Assembly: GCF_016861975.1 (NCBI RefSeq) | Contig: NZ_BOMB01000003.1 | Location: 62,001-126,000 of the forward strand | Direction: 5' to 3' | Source: Actinocatenispora rupis | GTDB lineage: Bacteria > Actinomycetota > Actinomycetes > Mycobacteriales > Micromonosporaceae | Length of the DNA stretch: 64,000 bases | Shown: positions 33,418 to 42,872 of the stretch, in pieces | Numbering within the stretch: the stretch's first letter is position 1 | Layout of the letters: each line of letters opens with the position of its first letter | Translations under genes and position numbers: made by a program | Notes under the pieces: generated by a model | The model's database searches: none | Told to the model about the DNA's origin: nothing | What the model saw: the letters and a program-made list of their open reading frames with translations, nothing else

Positions 33418-34278
33418 CTACTTGAAGCCGGACGTCTTGATGGACTCCACGATCCGGCGCTGGAACAGCGCGAACAGTCCGAGCGTCGGGATCGCCGCGA
33501 TGGTCGACGCGGCGAGCGTGTAGTTCCAGTTGTTGGCGTGCTCCTGCTGGAACGACGCGATGCCGAGCTGCACGACGTTCAGGTCCTGCGAGTTCGTGGC
33601 GATCAGCGGCCAGAGGAACGCGTTCCAGTTCGCGAGGAAGAACAGCACCGCGAGCGCCGCGAACACCGGCTTCGACAGCGGCAGGATGACCCGCCAGTAG
33701 ATCTGCCAGTACGAGCAGCCGTCGACGATCGCGGCGTCCTCCAGTTCGCTCGGGATCGACAGGTAGAACTGGCGCAGCAGGAAGATGCCGAACGCGTTGA
33801 AGATGGCCGGGATGATGAGCCCCGCGTACGTGTCGAGCAGGCCGAGCGTGTGCACGATCAGGAACAGCGGCACCAGGATCACCGGCGCGGTCACCAGCAG
33901 CGTGGAGAAGATCAGCAGGAACAGCGTGTCCCGCCCGGGGAACCGCAACCGGGCCAGCGCGTACGCGGCCATCGAGTGGAACCACAGCGCCACCACGGTG
34001 ACCACGACGGAGACGATGAGGCTGTTCAGCAGGTACCGGGCGAACGGCACCTGGGTGAACACGTACGTGTAGTTGGACAGGGTCGCCTTGTGCGGCAACA
34101 GGTTCGTGCTCAGTACCTCGTCGGCGCCCTTGAACGACGAGGTCACCATCCACAGCAGCGGGAAGATCGTCATCAGCGCGAGGATGGCGCCGACGGTCAG
34201 CGCGGTGGCGCGCCGGCCGCGACCGGACGGCCGGTTGACGCGTACCGCGGGGCGGGTCACCGTGTCACTTGTCGCCAT
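33418..34278 (-). CDS. Sugar ABC transporter permease, MalG type
   Basis: A 286-residue carbohydrate permease with six helices; the EAA coupling loop is EDAAIVDGCSYWQIYWRVILP (near residues 186-205, split here by its helix-turn). The C-terminal FQRRIVESIKTSGFK ends as in typical CUT1 MalG-like permeases. Its start overlaps the end of the partner permease by 14 nt. Last gene of the operon DUF2961 - binding protein - permease 1 - permease 2. The ATPase is not encoded here; a shared MsmK-like ATPase elsewhere is likely, as is common for CUT1 systems in actinomycetes. Confidence 0.9.
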   Translation of the reverse strand: MATSDTVTRPAVRVNRPSGRGRRATALTVGAILALMTIFPLLWMVTSSFKGADEVLSTNLLPHKATLSNYTYVFTQVPFARYLLNSLIVSVVVTVVALWFHSMAAYALARLRFPGRDTLFLLIFSTLLVTAPVILVPLFLIVHTLGLLDTYAGLIIPAIFNAFGIFLLRQFYLSIPSELEDAAIVDGCSYWQIYWRVILPLSKPVFAALAVLFFLANWNAFLWPLIATNSQDLNVVQLGIASFQQEHANNWNYTLAASTIAAIPTLGLFALFQRRIVESIKTSGFK

Positions 34279-35212
34279 CGCCGAACCGCCCTCCCCGGGT
34301 CAGCGCGAACAGCGCCGCCGACCAGATCAGCAGGATCACCACCAGGAACGCGCCGATCGCCGACGCGTAGCCGAACTCGCCGTACACGAACGCCTGCTGG
34401 TAGATGTAGTAGATGATCAGGGTGGTCGAGTTGGCGGGGCCACCGCTGGTCAGCACGTACAGCAGGTCGAGGCCGCCGGTCATCATCGACACGGTCGAGG
34501 TGAGCAGGATGAAGAAGCTCGTCGGCTTGAGCAGCGGCCAGGTGATGTGCCGGAACGTCTGCCACGGCCCGGCCCCGTCCAGCTTCGCCACCTCGTAGTA
34601 CTCGCGGGGGATGTCCTGGAGGCCGGCGAGGAAGATGAGCATGTAGTAGCCCATCGCGAACCAGATGGTCACGACGAGGATGCTGCCGACCGCCCACTTC
34701 GGCGTACCGAGCCAGGACGGTGCGGTGACCCCGAAGAAGCCCAGGATCCGGTCGATCACGCCGATCTGGTCGGTCAGCATGAACTTCCACACCAGCGCGA
34801 CGACGACCAGGCTCACCACGTTCGGCGCGAACAGCATGCTGCGCACCAGCCCGACGAGCGGGAAACGCTGGCGTACCAGCAGGGCCAGCGCGAGGCTCAC
34901 CACGAACAGCCCGGGGATCAGGATCACCAGGTACAGCAGGGTGGTGCGGAGGCTGTGCAGGAACAGCGGGTCGGCGAACATGCGCTCGTAGTTGCCGAGC
35001 CCGATCCACTTGTACCCGCCGAAACCGTCCACCTGGAAGAAGCCGAGCACCAGGCACGCCACCATCGGGATGCCCAGGAACAGCAGCAGCCCCAGCATGT
35101 CCGGCGCCAGGAACAGCATCGCGGCGAGCGCCTCCCGCCGCCTCCGGCTCGTCGGCCGGCGCCCGCTCGTCGTCGACGGGGCGCCCGCCGGTGCCTGCGC
35201 GACCGCGGTCAT
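34265..35212 (-). CDS. Sugar ABC transporter permease, MalF type
   Basis: A 315-residue CUT1 permease. The basic N-terminus precedes six helices, beginning AAMLFLAPDMLGLLLFLGIP; the EAA loop is EYYEVAKLDGAGPWQTFRHI. ATG 35212 overlaps the stop of the binding-protein gene (ATGA), so translation is coupled. It forms the heteromeric channel with the 33418-34278 product. Confidence 0.9.
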   Translation of the reverse strand: MTAVAQAPAGAPSTTSGRRPTSRRRREALAAMLFLAPDMLGLLLFLGIPMVACLVLGFFQVDGFGGYKWIGLGNYERMFADPLFLHSLRTTLLYLVILIPGLFVVSLALALLVRQRFPLVGLVRSMLFAPNVVSLVVVALVWKFMLTDQIGVIDRILGFFGVTAPSWLGTPKWAVGSILVVTIWFAMGYYMLIFLAGLQDIPREYYEVAKLDGAGPWQTFRHITWPLLKPTSFFILLTSTVSMMTGGLDLLYVLTSGGPANSTTLIIYYIYQQAFVYGEFGYASAIGAFLVVILLIWSAALFALTRGGRFGDGDK

Positions 35213-36546
35213 AGGATCCTGCCCCCCTCGTAGCTCTTGAGGTACGCGTCGATCTGCTTCGACGCCAGCTCGGCCTGCTGGCGCGGATCCGCGCCGGTGA
35301 GCTGGCACGCCTGGATCGCGTCGGAGATCGCCTTGTACACCACGGGTGGGTAGCGTGGCTCGCCCCGGCCGGTCGGGAAGATCTCGTCCTTGAACTTCTT
35401 CATGATCGGGTCGTCGTACCCGCCGTTGCGGGTCGCCAGCTCCAGCGCGGACTTCCGCGGCGCGATGTCGGCCTTGGCCTTGGTGCACCAGTCGACGACG
35501 CGGTCGATCGAGTCCTGCTCCATCGAACCGATCGCCCAGGCGCAGAACTTCGCCGCCGTCTCCGGGTCGCGCCCCCGCGCGTTCGCCACGAACGCCCAGC
35601 CACCCAGCACCGTCTTCGGCGTACCGCCGGGCGGGGTCGGCGGCGCGAACACCCCGTACGGGAACTTCGGCTTGCGGTGGCGGAACTCGGCGACCGACCA
35701 GATGCCCGTGTGGTATGCCGCGGCGTAGCCCTGCATGAGCGCGAGCGCGCCGTCCGCGTTGGCCGGCTCGACCCGCGGCGAGATGCCCCGCTGGATCGTC
35801 TGCTTGTACAGGTTCAGCGCGTGCACCGCGCCGGGCGAGTCGAACGCGCTGTGCTTGCCGTCCGCGGAGATCGCGTTGCCGCCGCCCTGCCACATCCACG
35901 GGTACCAGGTGAAGTTCTGGTAGTAGCCGGGGGCGGCGCAGAACACGATCGGCGGCTTCTTCGCCCGCTTCAGCTTCTCGCCGAGCGCCAGCATTTCGTC
36001 CCAGGTCGTCGGCAGGTCGCTGTCGGCGGTGACGCCGACGGACTCCATCAGCGGCTTGCTGTAGAACATGGCGAGCGGCTCGATCTCCATCGGCAGCGCG
36101 TACACCCGGTCGCCGACCAGGCGGGTGTCCATGTTCGGCCGCGAGAAGTCGGCGATCGCCTCCTTCGTCAGGTACGGCGTGAGATCGGTGAGCACGCCGG
36201 CGTTGTAGTACCGGAGGATGTCGCCTGGACTGATCAGGAAGATGTCCGGGCCCTCGTCAGCGGCGAACGCGGTGGCGAGCTTCGGCGTCCCGAGGATCGT
36301 CACGTACTGGAGGCGGATCTTGGTCTCGTGTTCCCGGTTCCACGCGGCGACCATGTCCTCGAACCACTTGCTCTGGGCGGCGAGGGTGGGATCGCCGGGG
36401 TTCGGGTTCGGCGCGTAGAAGTTCCAGAACGTCAGTTCCTTGGCACCGCCGGACTTCCCGCACCCGGACAGCAGTGCCGGCGCGCCGAGCGTGGCCGCGC
36501 CCGCGGCCGCCGCGGTGAACAGCGACCGGCGCCGGATCCCCGCCAT
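35209..36546 (-). CDS. Sugar ABC transporter substrate-binding lipoprotein
   Basis: A 445-residue family-1 solute-binding protein. The signal peptide has RRRSLF (Tat-like) and lipobox LSGC (Cys near residue 29). Lobe segments ELTFWNFYAPNPNPGD, FAADEGPDIFLISPGDIL, WDEMLALGEKLKRA and ALALMQGYAAAYHTGIW are typical. It should capture oligosaccharides released outside the cell. ATG 36546 follows the DUF2961 stop by one base, so the two are tightly co-translated. Confidence 0.9.
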   Translation of the reverse strand: MAGIRRRSLFTAAAAGAATLGAPALLSGCGKSGGAKELTFWNFYAPNPNPGDPTLAAQSKWFEDMVAAWNREHETKIRLQYVTILGTPKLATAFAADEGPDIFLISPGDILRYYNAGVLTDLTPYLTKEAIADFSRPNMDTRLVGDRVYALPMEIEPLAMFYSKPLMESVGVTADSDLPTTWDEMLALGEKLKRAKKPPIVFCAAPGYYQNFTWYPWMWQGGGNAISADGKHSAFDSPGAVHALNLYKQTIQRGISPRVEPANADGALALMQGYAAAYHTGIWSVAEFRHRKPKFPYGVFAPPTPPGGTPKTVLGGWAFVANARGRDPETAAKFCAWAIGSMEQDSIDRVVDWCTKAKADIAPRKSALELATRNGGYDDPIMKKFKDEIFPTGRGEPRYPPVVYKAISDAIQACQLTGADPRQQAELASKQIDAYLKSYEGGRIL

Positions 36547-36547
36547 G

Positions 36548-37618
<1,071 letters not shown>

Positions 37619-37655
37619 GACCCGCCTCCGACACACTGTCGACAACGATTCGCAA

Positions 37656-37673
37656 CGAGAAACCGATTTCTCG
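37656..37673. promoter_or_regulatory. LacI-type operator 2 in the divergent DUF2961/lacI-type region
   Basis: CGAGAAACCGATTTCTCG is an 18-bp palindrome with one mismatched pair and the central CG typical of LacI/GalR operators. It lies 38 bp before the DUF2961 start and 88 bp before the regulator start, so it can control both. Confidence 0.72.
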
Positions 37674-37760
37674 ATAACCTAGGTGCACCACATCGGGTCG
37701 TCAAGGGTGACCCGCCGGTTCGGTACCCGGGCGGCGGAGCCGGGGAGGTGATGGAGGACC

Positions 37761-38759
37761 ATGGTCGGCATGCCCACCATCTACGATGTCGCCCGGCACG
37801 CCGGGGTGTCACCGGCGACGGTCTCGCGCGTGCTCAACGGGCACGAGGGCGTCGACGCCGCGCTGACCGCCCGGGTGCGCGAGTCCGCGGCGACGCTCGG
37901 CTACCGGCCGAACTCGTTGGCGCGCAACCTCCGGCGCAGTACCACGAACCTGTGGGCGGTGATCATCTCCGACGTCAACAACCCGTTCTTCACCGCCGTG
38001 GTCCGCGGCGTCGAGGACGCCGGGCAGGACCTCGGATACTCGGTGGTGCTGTGCAACTCCGACGAGCAGCCCGACAAGGAGGCGCGGTACGTCACGGCCC
38101 TGCTCGCCGACCAGATCTCCGGCTTCATCGTCTCCCCCACCAGCCGTACGGCGAACATCCGGGCGCTCGTCGACGCCGGCCGCGCCGTCGTCGCCATCGA
38201 CCGCCGCCCGCGCGGGCTCGCCCTCGACACCGTGCTGGTCGACAACGAGCACGGCGCGCGCGAGGCCACCGCACACCTCATCGACCAGGGGTACGAACGG
38301 ATCGCGTGCATCACCGGCCCGTCCCGGCTGAGTACGGCCAGCCAGCGGTTGCGCGGGTTCCGCGCCGCGCTCCGCGCCGCCGGGCGTACGCCGGAGCCGG
38401 AGCTGGAGCGGCACGCCGACTTCCGCGAGCGCGGCGGGTACGAGGCGATGGCGGACCTCGCCGCCGCCCGGCCCGACGCGGTCTTCGTGGCCAACAACCT
38501 GATGACCGTCGGCGCGCTGGAGTTCCTGTCGGACAAGGGGATCCGGGTGCCGGACGAGGTCGCCGTGGTCGGCTTCGACGACGTACCGTGGGCGACGTTC
38601 ATCCGGCCGCCGCTGTCCACCGTCACCCAGCCGACGTACGAGCTGGGTCGCACCGCGGCGACGCTGCTCAAGTCGCGCATCGACGACCCGGGCCGGCCGC
38701 CGACCGTCGCGACCCTGCGCACCGAGCTGCACGTCCGCGCCAGTTCCCGCCGCCGCTGA
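37761..38759 (+). CDS. LacI/GalR-family regulator of the glycan locus
   Basis: A 332-residue regulator. HTH TIYDVARHAGVSPATVSRVL at the N-terminus, hinge helix LARNLRRSTTNL, then the periplasmic-binding-protein-like effector domain (NPFFTAVVRGVEDAG, GFIVSPTSR, VLVDNEHGAREATAHLI, FVANNLMTVGAL, VGFDDVPWATFIRPPLSTV). It is divergent from the DUF2961/ABC operon with an 18-bp palindrome between, and the same motif precedes both secreted-enzyme genes. It probably represses all of them until an oligosaccharide binds. ATG 37761 (GGAGG close upstream) or ATG 37770 could be used. Confidence 0.9.
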   Translation: MVGMPTIYDVARHAGVSPATVSRVLNGHEGVDAALTARVRESAATLGYRPNSLARNLRRSTTNLWAVIISDVNNPFFTAVVRGVEDAGQDLGYSVVLCNSDEQPDKEARYVTALLADQISGFIVSPTSRTANIRALVDAGRAVVAIDRRPRGLALDTVLVDNEHGAREATAHLIDQGYERIACITGPSRLSTASQRLRGFRAALRAAGRTPEPELERHADFRERGGYEAMADLAAARPDAVFVANNLMTVGALEFLSDKGIRVPDEVAVVGFDDVPWATFIRPPLSTVTQPTYELGRTAATLLKSRIDDPGRPPTVATLRTELHVRASSRRR

Positions 38760-38824
38760 CCGGCGTCCGCTCCCCGCCGGTGGCGCGCTGGTTCTCCGCC
38801 ACCGCCGAGGGTGGCGCGTGGCGG

Positions 38825-39364
38825 TCACCCGGCCAGGTGGCGGTGTGCGGCGGTCCAGGCGATGCGGCGGTCCAGCTCCGCCAGGTGTCCCTGCCGGGCC
38901 CAGGTCACCTGCGGCTCCCGGCCCCGCCGGGCCAGGTCACGCGCGAGGGCCGCGGTGGTCCGCTGGGCGTCGAGTACGGCGTCGGCCATGCCCGCCGGGT
39001 CCACGCCGTACGCGGCGCAGAAGGTGGCGATGCGCGCCCGGGACGAACCCGGCGACCGCCTCGTGGTACTCCCGCAGCAGCCGGCCGAACGCCCGCAGAC
39101 CCACCGGATCGACCACCTTCGCCCAGCCGGCCGGACCGCACTCCCCCGGCAGGTATCGTCGCTGCCGCTCCTCAACTACGTATACGCCAGCACCTCGCGG
39201 CCCTCGCGGTCGGCGCCGAACGCACGCGGCGCGTACCGGAAGCCGACGGCGCGCAGGTGGTCGAGCAGCGCGTGCACGGTCGGGGTCCACGGCCGCCACG
39301 GCCGGCGCACCGTGTCGCCGATCCGCACCACCCGGCGTCCGGGGTCGTCCTGGAGCACCTCCAT
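38825..39364 (-). pseudogene. Aminoglycoside-phosphotransferase-like pseudogene
   Basis: Three minus-strand frames together make a broken APH-family gene. Frame 1 from ATG 39364: MEVLQDDPG, then GDTVRRPWRPWTPTVHALLDHL and FGADREGREVLAYT, stopping at 39176. Frame 2 (about 39175-39030): ERQRRYLPGECG, LRAFGRLLREYHEAVAGFVPG. Frame 3 (about 39020-38825): RIATFCAAYGVDPAG, REPQVTWARQGHLAEL, AWTAAHRHLAG. The segment that should carry the catalytic HGDxxxxN loop and the metal-binding Asp, about 60-70 residues, is missing between frames 2 and 3. Two frameshifts plus this deletion make it non-functional. It lies inside the glycan locus, between the LacI gene and the second secreted enzyme. Confidence 0.8.
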
Positions 39365-39452
39365 CCGCCCAGCATCGGCCGGATCCCGTTGCCCCGCAAC
39401 ACTTTTCCGGTACTCCCGCATCAGCCGGCGCGGCGCCCTCCCGGGGCGGGCG

Positions 39453-40553
39453 TCAGTGCGCGAGGCCGTCGATCCGGTAGTGCATGACGCGGTAGTCGAC
39501 GTCGTCGTACCACTGGCTGACGCAGACGTGGAAGTCGTCGAACGTCGAGCCCGGCACGATGAACCCGCCGTACGGGCTGGCGACCGCGTTGCCGCCCTCG
39601 TTGCCCGGCGTGGTCGGCACGATGATGGTCTGTTCCGGTGTGGTGAACAGGTTCGAGGTGGGCAGCGGGAACACCTGCGCCCGCATCGACAGCGCATCCA
39701 TGTTGAGCCACGTGAACGCGTACTGCCCGCCCATGGCGCGGAAGCAGATCTCGCCCCACCGCCGCGCGCCGGTGATGGTGGTCGGCGGGTTGCCCCACGC
39801 CCAGGCGCCGTTCGCGTACCCCCACGGCTGGTACGCGTCGGGCACGCCGAGGCTGTCCTGGCGTACCCGGTGCAGCAGCAGGCCCGAGGTGACGTCGCGG
39901 TTGAACACCGTGGACAGCACGTAGCAGTACCCGTCGTCGGCCACCGCGTACGTCTTCTGCTGGAACTGGCCGCCGTACATGTCGCCCGGCCACAGGCACA
40001 GGTACTCCCAGGTCTCGCCGTTGTCGGTGGACCGCCAGAAGTCGCTGTGGTCGGTGCGGTAGATGACGCCGCGCATGAGGTGCATGTACATCGTGTCGCC
40101 GACGGTGAACACGTCGGACGGGATCGCCGTCGTGTAGCCACCGTCGACGGGATTGTGCGGCTCCGGTACGAGCCCGACCGCGTGCGAACCGCCGACGCTG
40201 CCGTCGATCGCGATGCCCGCGGGGCTGCCGTTGCTGGACCGCAGCCCGGTCGGCGCGCGCCAGTCCGCGGCGCCCACCGTCGCCCCGTCGAACGTGTCGC
40301 CGCAGACGAACAGCATCGAGCCGTCCGGGCAGCGCGCCGGGATGCCGAGGTCCGCCCACGGCGCCGCGTACCCGCCGGTCTCGGCCGGACCGGTCAGGTT
40401 CCTGATCTTCGTACCGCTGATCGCGTCGGGGTGGACGGTGCCGCCGGTCGCGGCGGACGCGGTGGCGGGGACGGCGAGTGCTCCCGCGGCGAGGCCGAGT
40501 CCGGCGCGCAGCACGGTACGGCGGGCGAGTGGGCGGGATGCGGATGCGGTCAT
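39453..40553 (-). CDS. Secreted DUF4185 (GH183 family) glycosidase, predicted endo-D-arabinanase
   Basis: A 366-residue exported protein with Tat signal (ARRTVLRAGLGLAAG). The rest is one DUF4185 domain: APWADLGIPARCPDGSMLFV, GDTF (residues 85-88), DWRAPTGLRSSN, YTTAIPSDVFTVGDTMYMHL, FWRSTDNGETWEY, YGGQFQQKTYAVADDGY and GNAVASPYGGFIVPGS. The family founded GH183, whose characterised members are mycobacterial and actinomycete endo-D-arabinanases with a five-bladed propeller. ATG 40553 has GGGGGA 6 nt upstream. A LacI-type palindrome covers its promoter. Substrate assignment is from family and context only. Confidence 0.8.
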   Translation of the reverse strand: MTASASRPLARRTVLRAGLGLAAGALAVPATASAATGGTVHPDAISGTKIRNLTGPAETGGYAAPWADLGIPARCPDGSMLFVCGDTFDGATVGAADWRAPTGLRSSNGSPAGIAIDGSVGGSHAVGLVPEPHNPVDGGYTTAIPSDVFTVGDTMYMHLMRGVIYRTDHSDFWRSTDNGETWEYLCLWPGDMYGGQFQQKTYAVADDGYCYVLSTVFNRDVTSGLLLHRVRQDSLGVPDAYQPWGYANGAWAWGNPPTTITGARRWGEICFRAMGGQYAFTWLNMDALSMRAQVFPLPTSNLFTTPEQTIIVPTTPGNEGGNAVASPYGGFIVPGSTFDDFHVCVSQWYDDVDYRVMHYRIDGLAH

Positions 40554-40564
40554 GACAGATCCCC

Positions 40565-40598
40565 CAATGCCGTGAGAAATCGAATTCTCACGGCATTG
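40565..40598. promoter_or_regulatory. LacI-type operator 3 upstream of the DUF4185 gene
   Basis: 14-bp perfect arms (40565-40578 and 40585-40598) around ATCGAA; the core GAGAAATCGAATTCTC matches operators 1 and 2. On the minus strand TTGCCA (40613-40608) and GAGAAT (40589-40584) form a plausible -35/-10 pair, so binding would block the promoter. Confidence 0.7.
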
Positions 40599-40656
40599 CG
40601 GCCCCTTGGCAACCCCCACCGCGACCGGGCCGGGTACCCCTTCCCGTGCCGGGGCG

Positions 40657-42354
40657 TCAGAAGTCGGTGGCGCGCAGATCGGTCGCGCGACCGCCGGCAC
40701 CGACCACGGTCAGGCCGCGCACCGCGCCCAGCCGTACCCGGGTCAGGCCGGCGCGGCGCAGCGCGTCCCGCAGATCCGCGCCGCCGAGCCGGTACAGCGC
40801 GACCACTGCCGGAGTGAGCGTGACCCGCAGCGTCGCGGCGTACCCGGGCGGCGCGGCCGGTACGGCACCCGCGAGAGCGGCGATCCGTTGTACCGCAACG
40901 GAAGCGGACGACGAGTCGACCTGCGCGACGCGTACCGTCTGGTGCCGGCCGGCGTCGATCACGTCCGCCCGGTACGAGTGGCCGCCGGTGCGCCAGGTGC
41001 CCACGGCGACGCGGTCGGTGCCGGCGTCGGCCCGGCGTACCGCCTCGGTCAGGGCGGCGGGGGTGAGCCGGTGCGCCGCGACGTCGGCGGCGAGGTCCGC
41101 GGCCCGGTACGCGAGCCGGCCGGACGCGACCAGGTGCGCGACGTCGCCGATCAGGTCCGCCCGTACCAGCGCGGCGCAGGTCCTTTCGACGGTCTTCCGG
41201 GTCCAGCCGGGGTCGGCGATGAGGCCGCCGAGCGCGGTCAGCACCTCGACGGGGTGGTCGTCCTCGTCGAGCCATTCGAGGTCGTACCCGCGGTCGAGCA
41301 GCCGGACCAGCGGCGCCGGATCGCTGCCCTGCCACCCCGGGCTGAACGTGACCCACTGGTACCAGCCCTGACCGTCGGGCGACGCGTGCACCGTGCACCG
41401 CACCGTCGCCGTACGGCCCGGCGCGATCGGCGGGAGCTGCGCGTGGCAGTCGCCGAGCTTCGCGCCCTCGACGCTGCCCTGGGTGAGCCGGCCGTACACG
41501 GTGCCGGGGGTGGTCGCGCGGCCGCCCTCGTTCCGGATTTTCACGGTCTCGGTGCAGCTCGATCCGTCGCAGCTGCCGGTGCCGGACACCGACACGTACC
41601 GGGCGGGCAGCGTGTCGTAGCGCTGGACGGTGGCGGCGGCGCGGCGGGCGGCGGCGACCGCGCGCGCGGCGGTGTCCCGGCCGACCGGCGTCACGTCGAG
41701 CGCCGCGTACCGGCCGGCGAGGCGCGCGTCGAGGGCGGTGACGGTGCCGTGCAGGTACAGGGTGGCGCCGGTGGAGGTGGTGACCGGGGTGACGGGCGTG
41801 CCGCCGAGGCGGGTGGCCCGGCCGGTGGCGGCGCGCGCGCCCGCCGGTACGGTGCCGAGCGCGGCGGCGAGCGCGGCCGGGCGCAGCGCGGTGCGCGGGT
41901 CGAGCCCGCCGAGCACGGACGGTGCGCCGCTCACCCAGTGCCCGGCCATGATCCCGGTACGGTCCGCGGCGAGCGACAACCACCAGCCACGGTCGCCGTC
42001 GACGTACGTGCCGCCGGCGACGGCGAGCAGCCGCGCGCTGCCGCCGGTGGGCAGCCGCAGCGTGCCGACGGTGTCGCCGGCGGCGGTCACCCGCAGGTCG
42101 ACGTGCACGACGCGGTCGCCGGCGAGCACGTCCCCGACGTACCGGAGGGCGGGTGCGCGGCGCAGCGCGGCGGTGCCGGCGCGGGCGAGCGCGGCCGGGG
42201 TGGCCGGGGCGGCGCCGCCGTGCAGGGCCGGGAGTACGACGAACTCGACGAGCAGGGCGACCACGAACGCGAGCGCGGGGCCGCCGAGGGCGAGCACCCA
42301 GGGCCACCGCCGCGACCGTACCGTGGGGACGGGGGAACCGGTCATCGCACGCAT
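40657..42354 (-). CDS. Membrane-anchored extracytoplasmic protein of unknown function
   Basis: About 565 residues from ATG 42354 (or 42345). One N-terminal helix (PWVLALGGPALAFVVALLVEFVVLPAL, split at its Pro) anchors it, the rest outside. Residues about 40-230 resemble LppX/LprG-like lipid-binding lipoproteins in general pattern (VGDVLAGDRVVHVDLRVT, GWWLSLAADRTGIMAGHWV), but this is weak. The middle (SGTGSCDGSSCTETVKIRNEG ... KLGDCHAQLPPIAPGRTATVRCTV, given here in part) looks like a CARDB/Ig-type fold with disulphides. The C-terminus is Ala/Arg/Val-rich. I do not recognise the protein; no neighbours suggest a role. Confidence 0.6.
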   Translation of the reverse strand: MRAMTGSPVPTVRSRRWPWVLALGGPALAFVVALLVEFVVLPALHGGAAPATPAALARAGTAALRRAPALRYVGDVLAGDRVVHVDLRVTAAGDTVGTLRLPTGGSARLLAVAGGTYVDGDRGWWLSLAADRTGIMAGHWVSGAPSVLGGLDPRTALRPAALAAALGTVPAGARAATGRATRLGGTPVTPVTTSTGATLYLHGTVTALDARLAGRYAALDVTPVGRDTAARAVAAARRAAATVQRYDTLPARYVSVSGTGSCDGSSCTETVKIRNEGGRATTPGTVYGRLTQGSVEGAKLGDCHAQLPPIAPGRTATVRCTVHASPDGQGWYQWVTFSPGWQGSDPAPLVRLLDRGYDLEWLDEDDHPVEVLTALGGLIADPGWTRKTVERTCAALVRADLIGDVAHLVASGRLAYRAADLAADVAAHRLTPAALTEAVRRADAGTDRVAVGTWRTGGHSYRADVIDAGRHQTVRVAQVDSSSASVAVQRIAALAGAVPAAPPGYAATLRVTLTPAVVALYRLGGADLRDALRRAGLTRVRLGAVRGLTVVGAGGRATDLRATDF

Positions 42355-42463
42355 CCAGGGTCGTTCCGTCGCAACGTTCCGGGACGGTACCGGACGGTGC
42401 GGGTCGGCCACATCGGCACATCGACCCACCCGCAAGTCCGGCGGCAAAAAAGTGGTCCCAGGG

Positions 42464-42490
42464 TGTCGATCCGGCCGGCGGCCGTTCGTA
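42464..42490 (+). promoter_or_regulatory. Candidate ECF42-type promoter of the YCII/sigma pair
   Basis: TGTCGA (42464-42469) and CGTA (42487-42490) are 17 bp apart, 37 bp before the YCII gene. ECF42 sigma factors are reported to recognise a TGTCGA-type -35 element, so the operon is probably autoregulated. Confidence 0.5.
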
Positions 42491-42527
42491 TGGAGGGTGA
42501 AGCTACGAGAAACCACGGAGGTGCGTC

Positions 42528-42872
42528 ATGACGAAGTACGTGATGAGCATGTGGCAGCCCGACGGCATCGTGCCGCCGCCGGAGGTGCTGGAGCCGGTCA
42601 TGCGCGAGCTGTACGCGATGGAGGACGAGATGCGCGCCGCCGGCGTGTGGGTGTTCTCCGGCGGGCTGCACCAGCCGGACACCGCCACCGTCGTGCGGTT
42701 CAAGGAGGGCGAGGTGTTCACCACCGACGGGCCGTACGCGGAGGGCACGGAGCACATCGGCGGCTTCACCATCGTCGACGTACCGGACCTGGACGCGGCG
42801 CTCGGCTGGGCGAAGCGGATCAGCCGCATCACCACCCTGCCCATCGAGGTACGCCCGTTCCAGGGGGCGTGA
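42528..42872 (+). CDS. YCII-related (DGPF-domain) protein
   Basis: A 114-residue ferredoxin-fold protein of the DGPF/YCII family: YVMSMWQPDG opening, TTDGPYAEGTEHIGGFTIVDV (DGPY in place of DGPF) and the IEVRPF end. Such proteins regularly occur next to ECF42 sigma factors and are part of their regulon; their biochemical role is unknown. ATG 42528 has GGAGGTG. Its TGA is followed directly by the GTG of the sigma factor gene. Confidence 0.85.
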   Translation: MTKYVMSMWQPDGIVPPPEVLEPVMRELYAMEDEMRAAGVWVFSGGLHQPDTATVVRFKEGEVFTTDGPYAEGTEHIGGFTIVDVPDLDAALGWAKRISRITTLPIEVRPFQGA

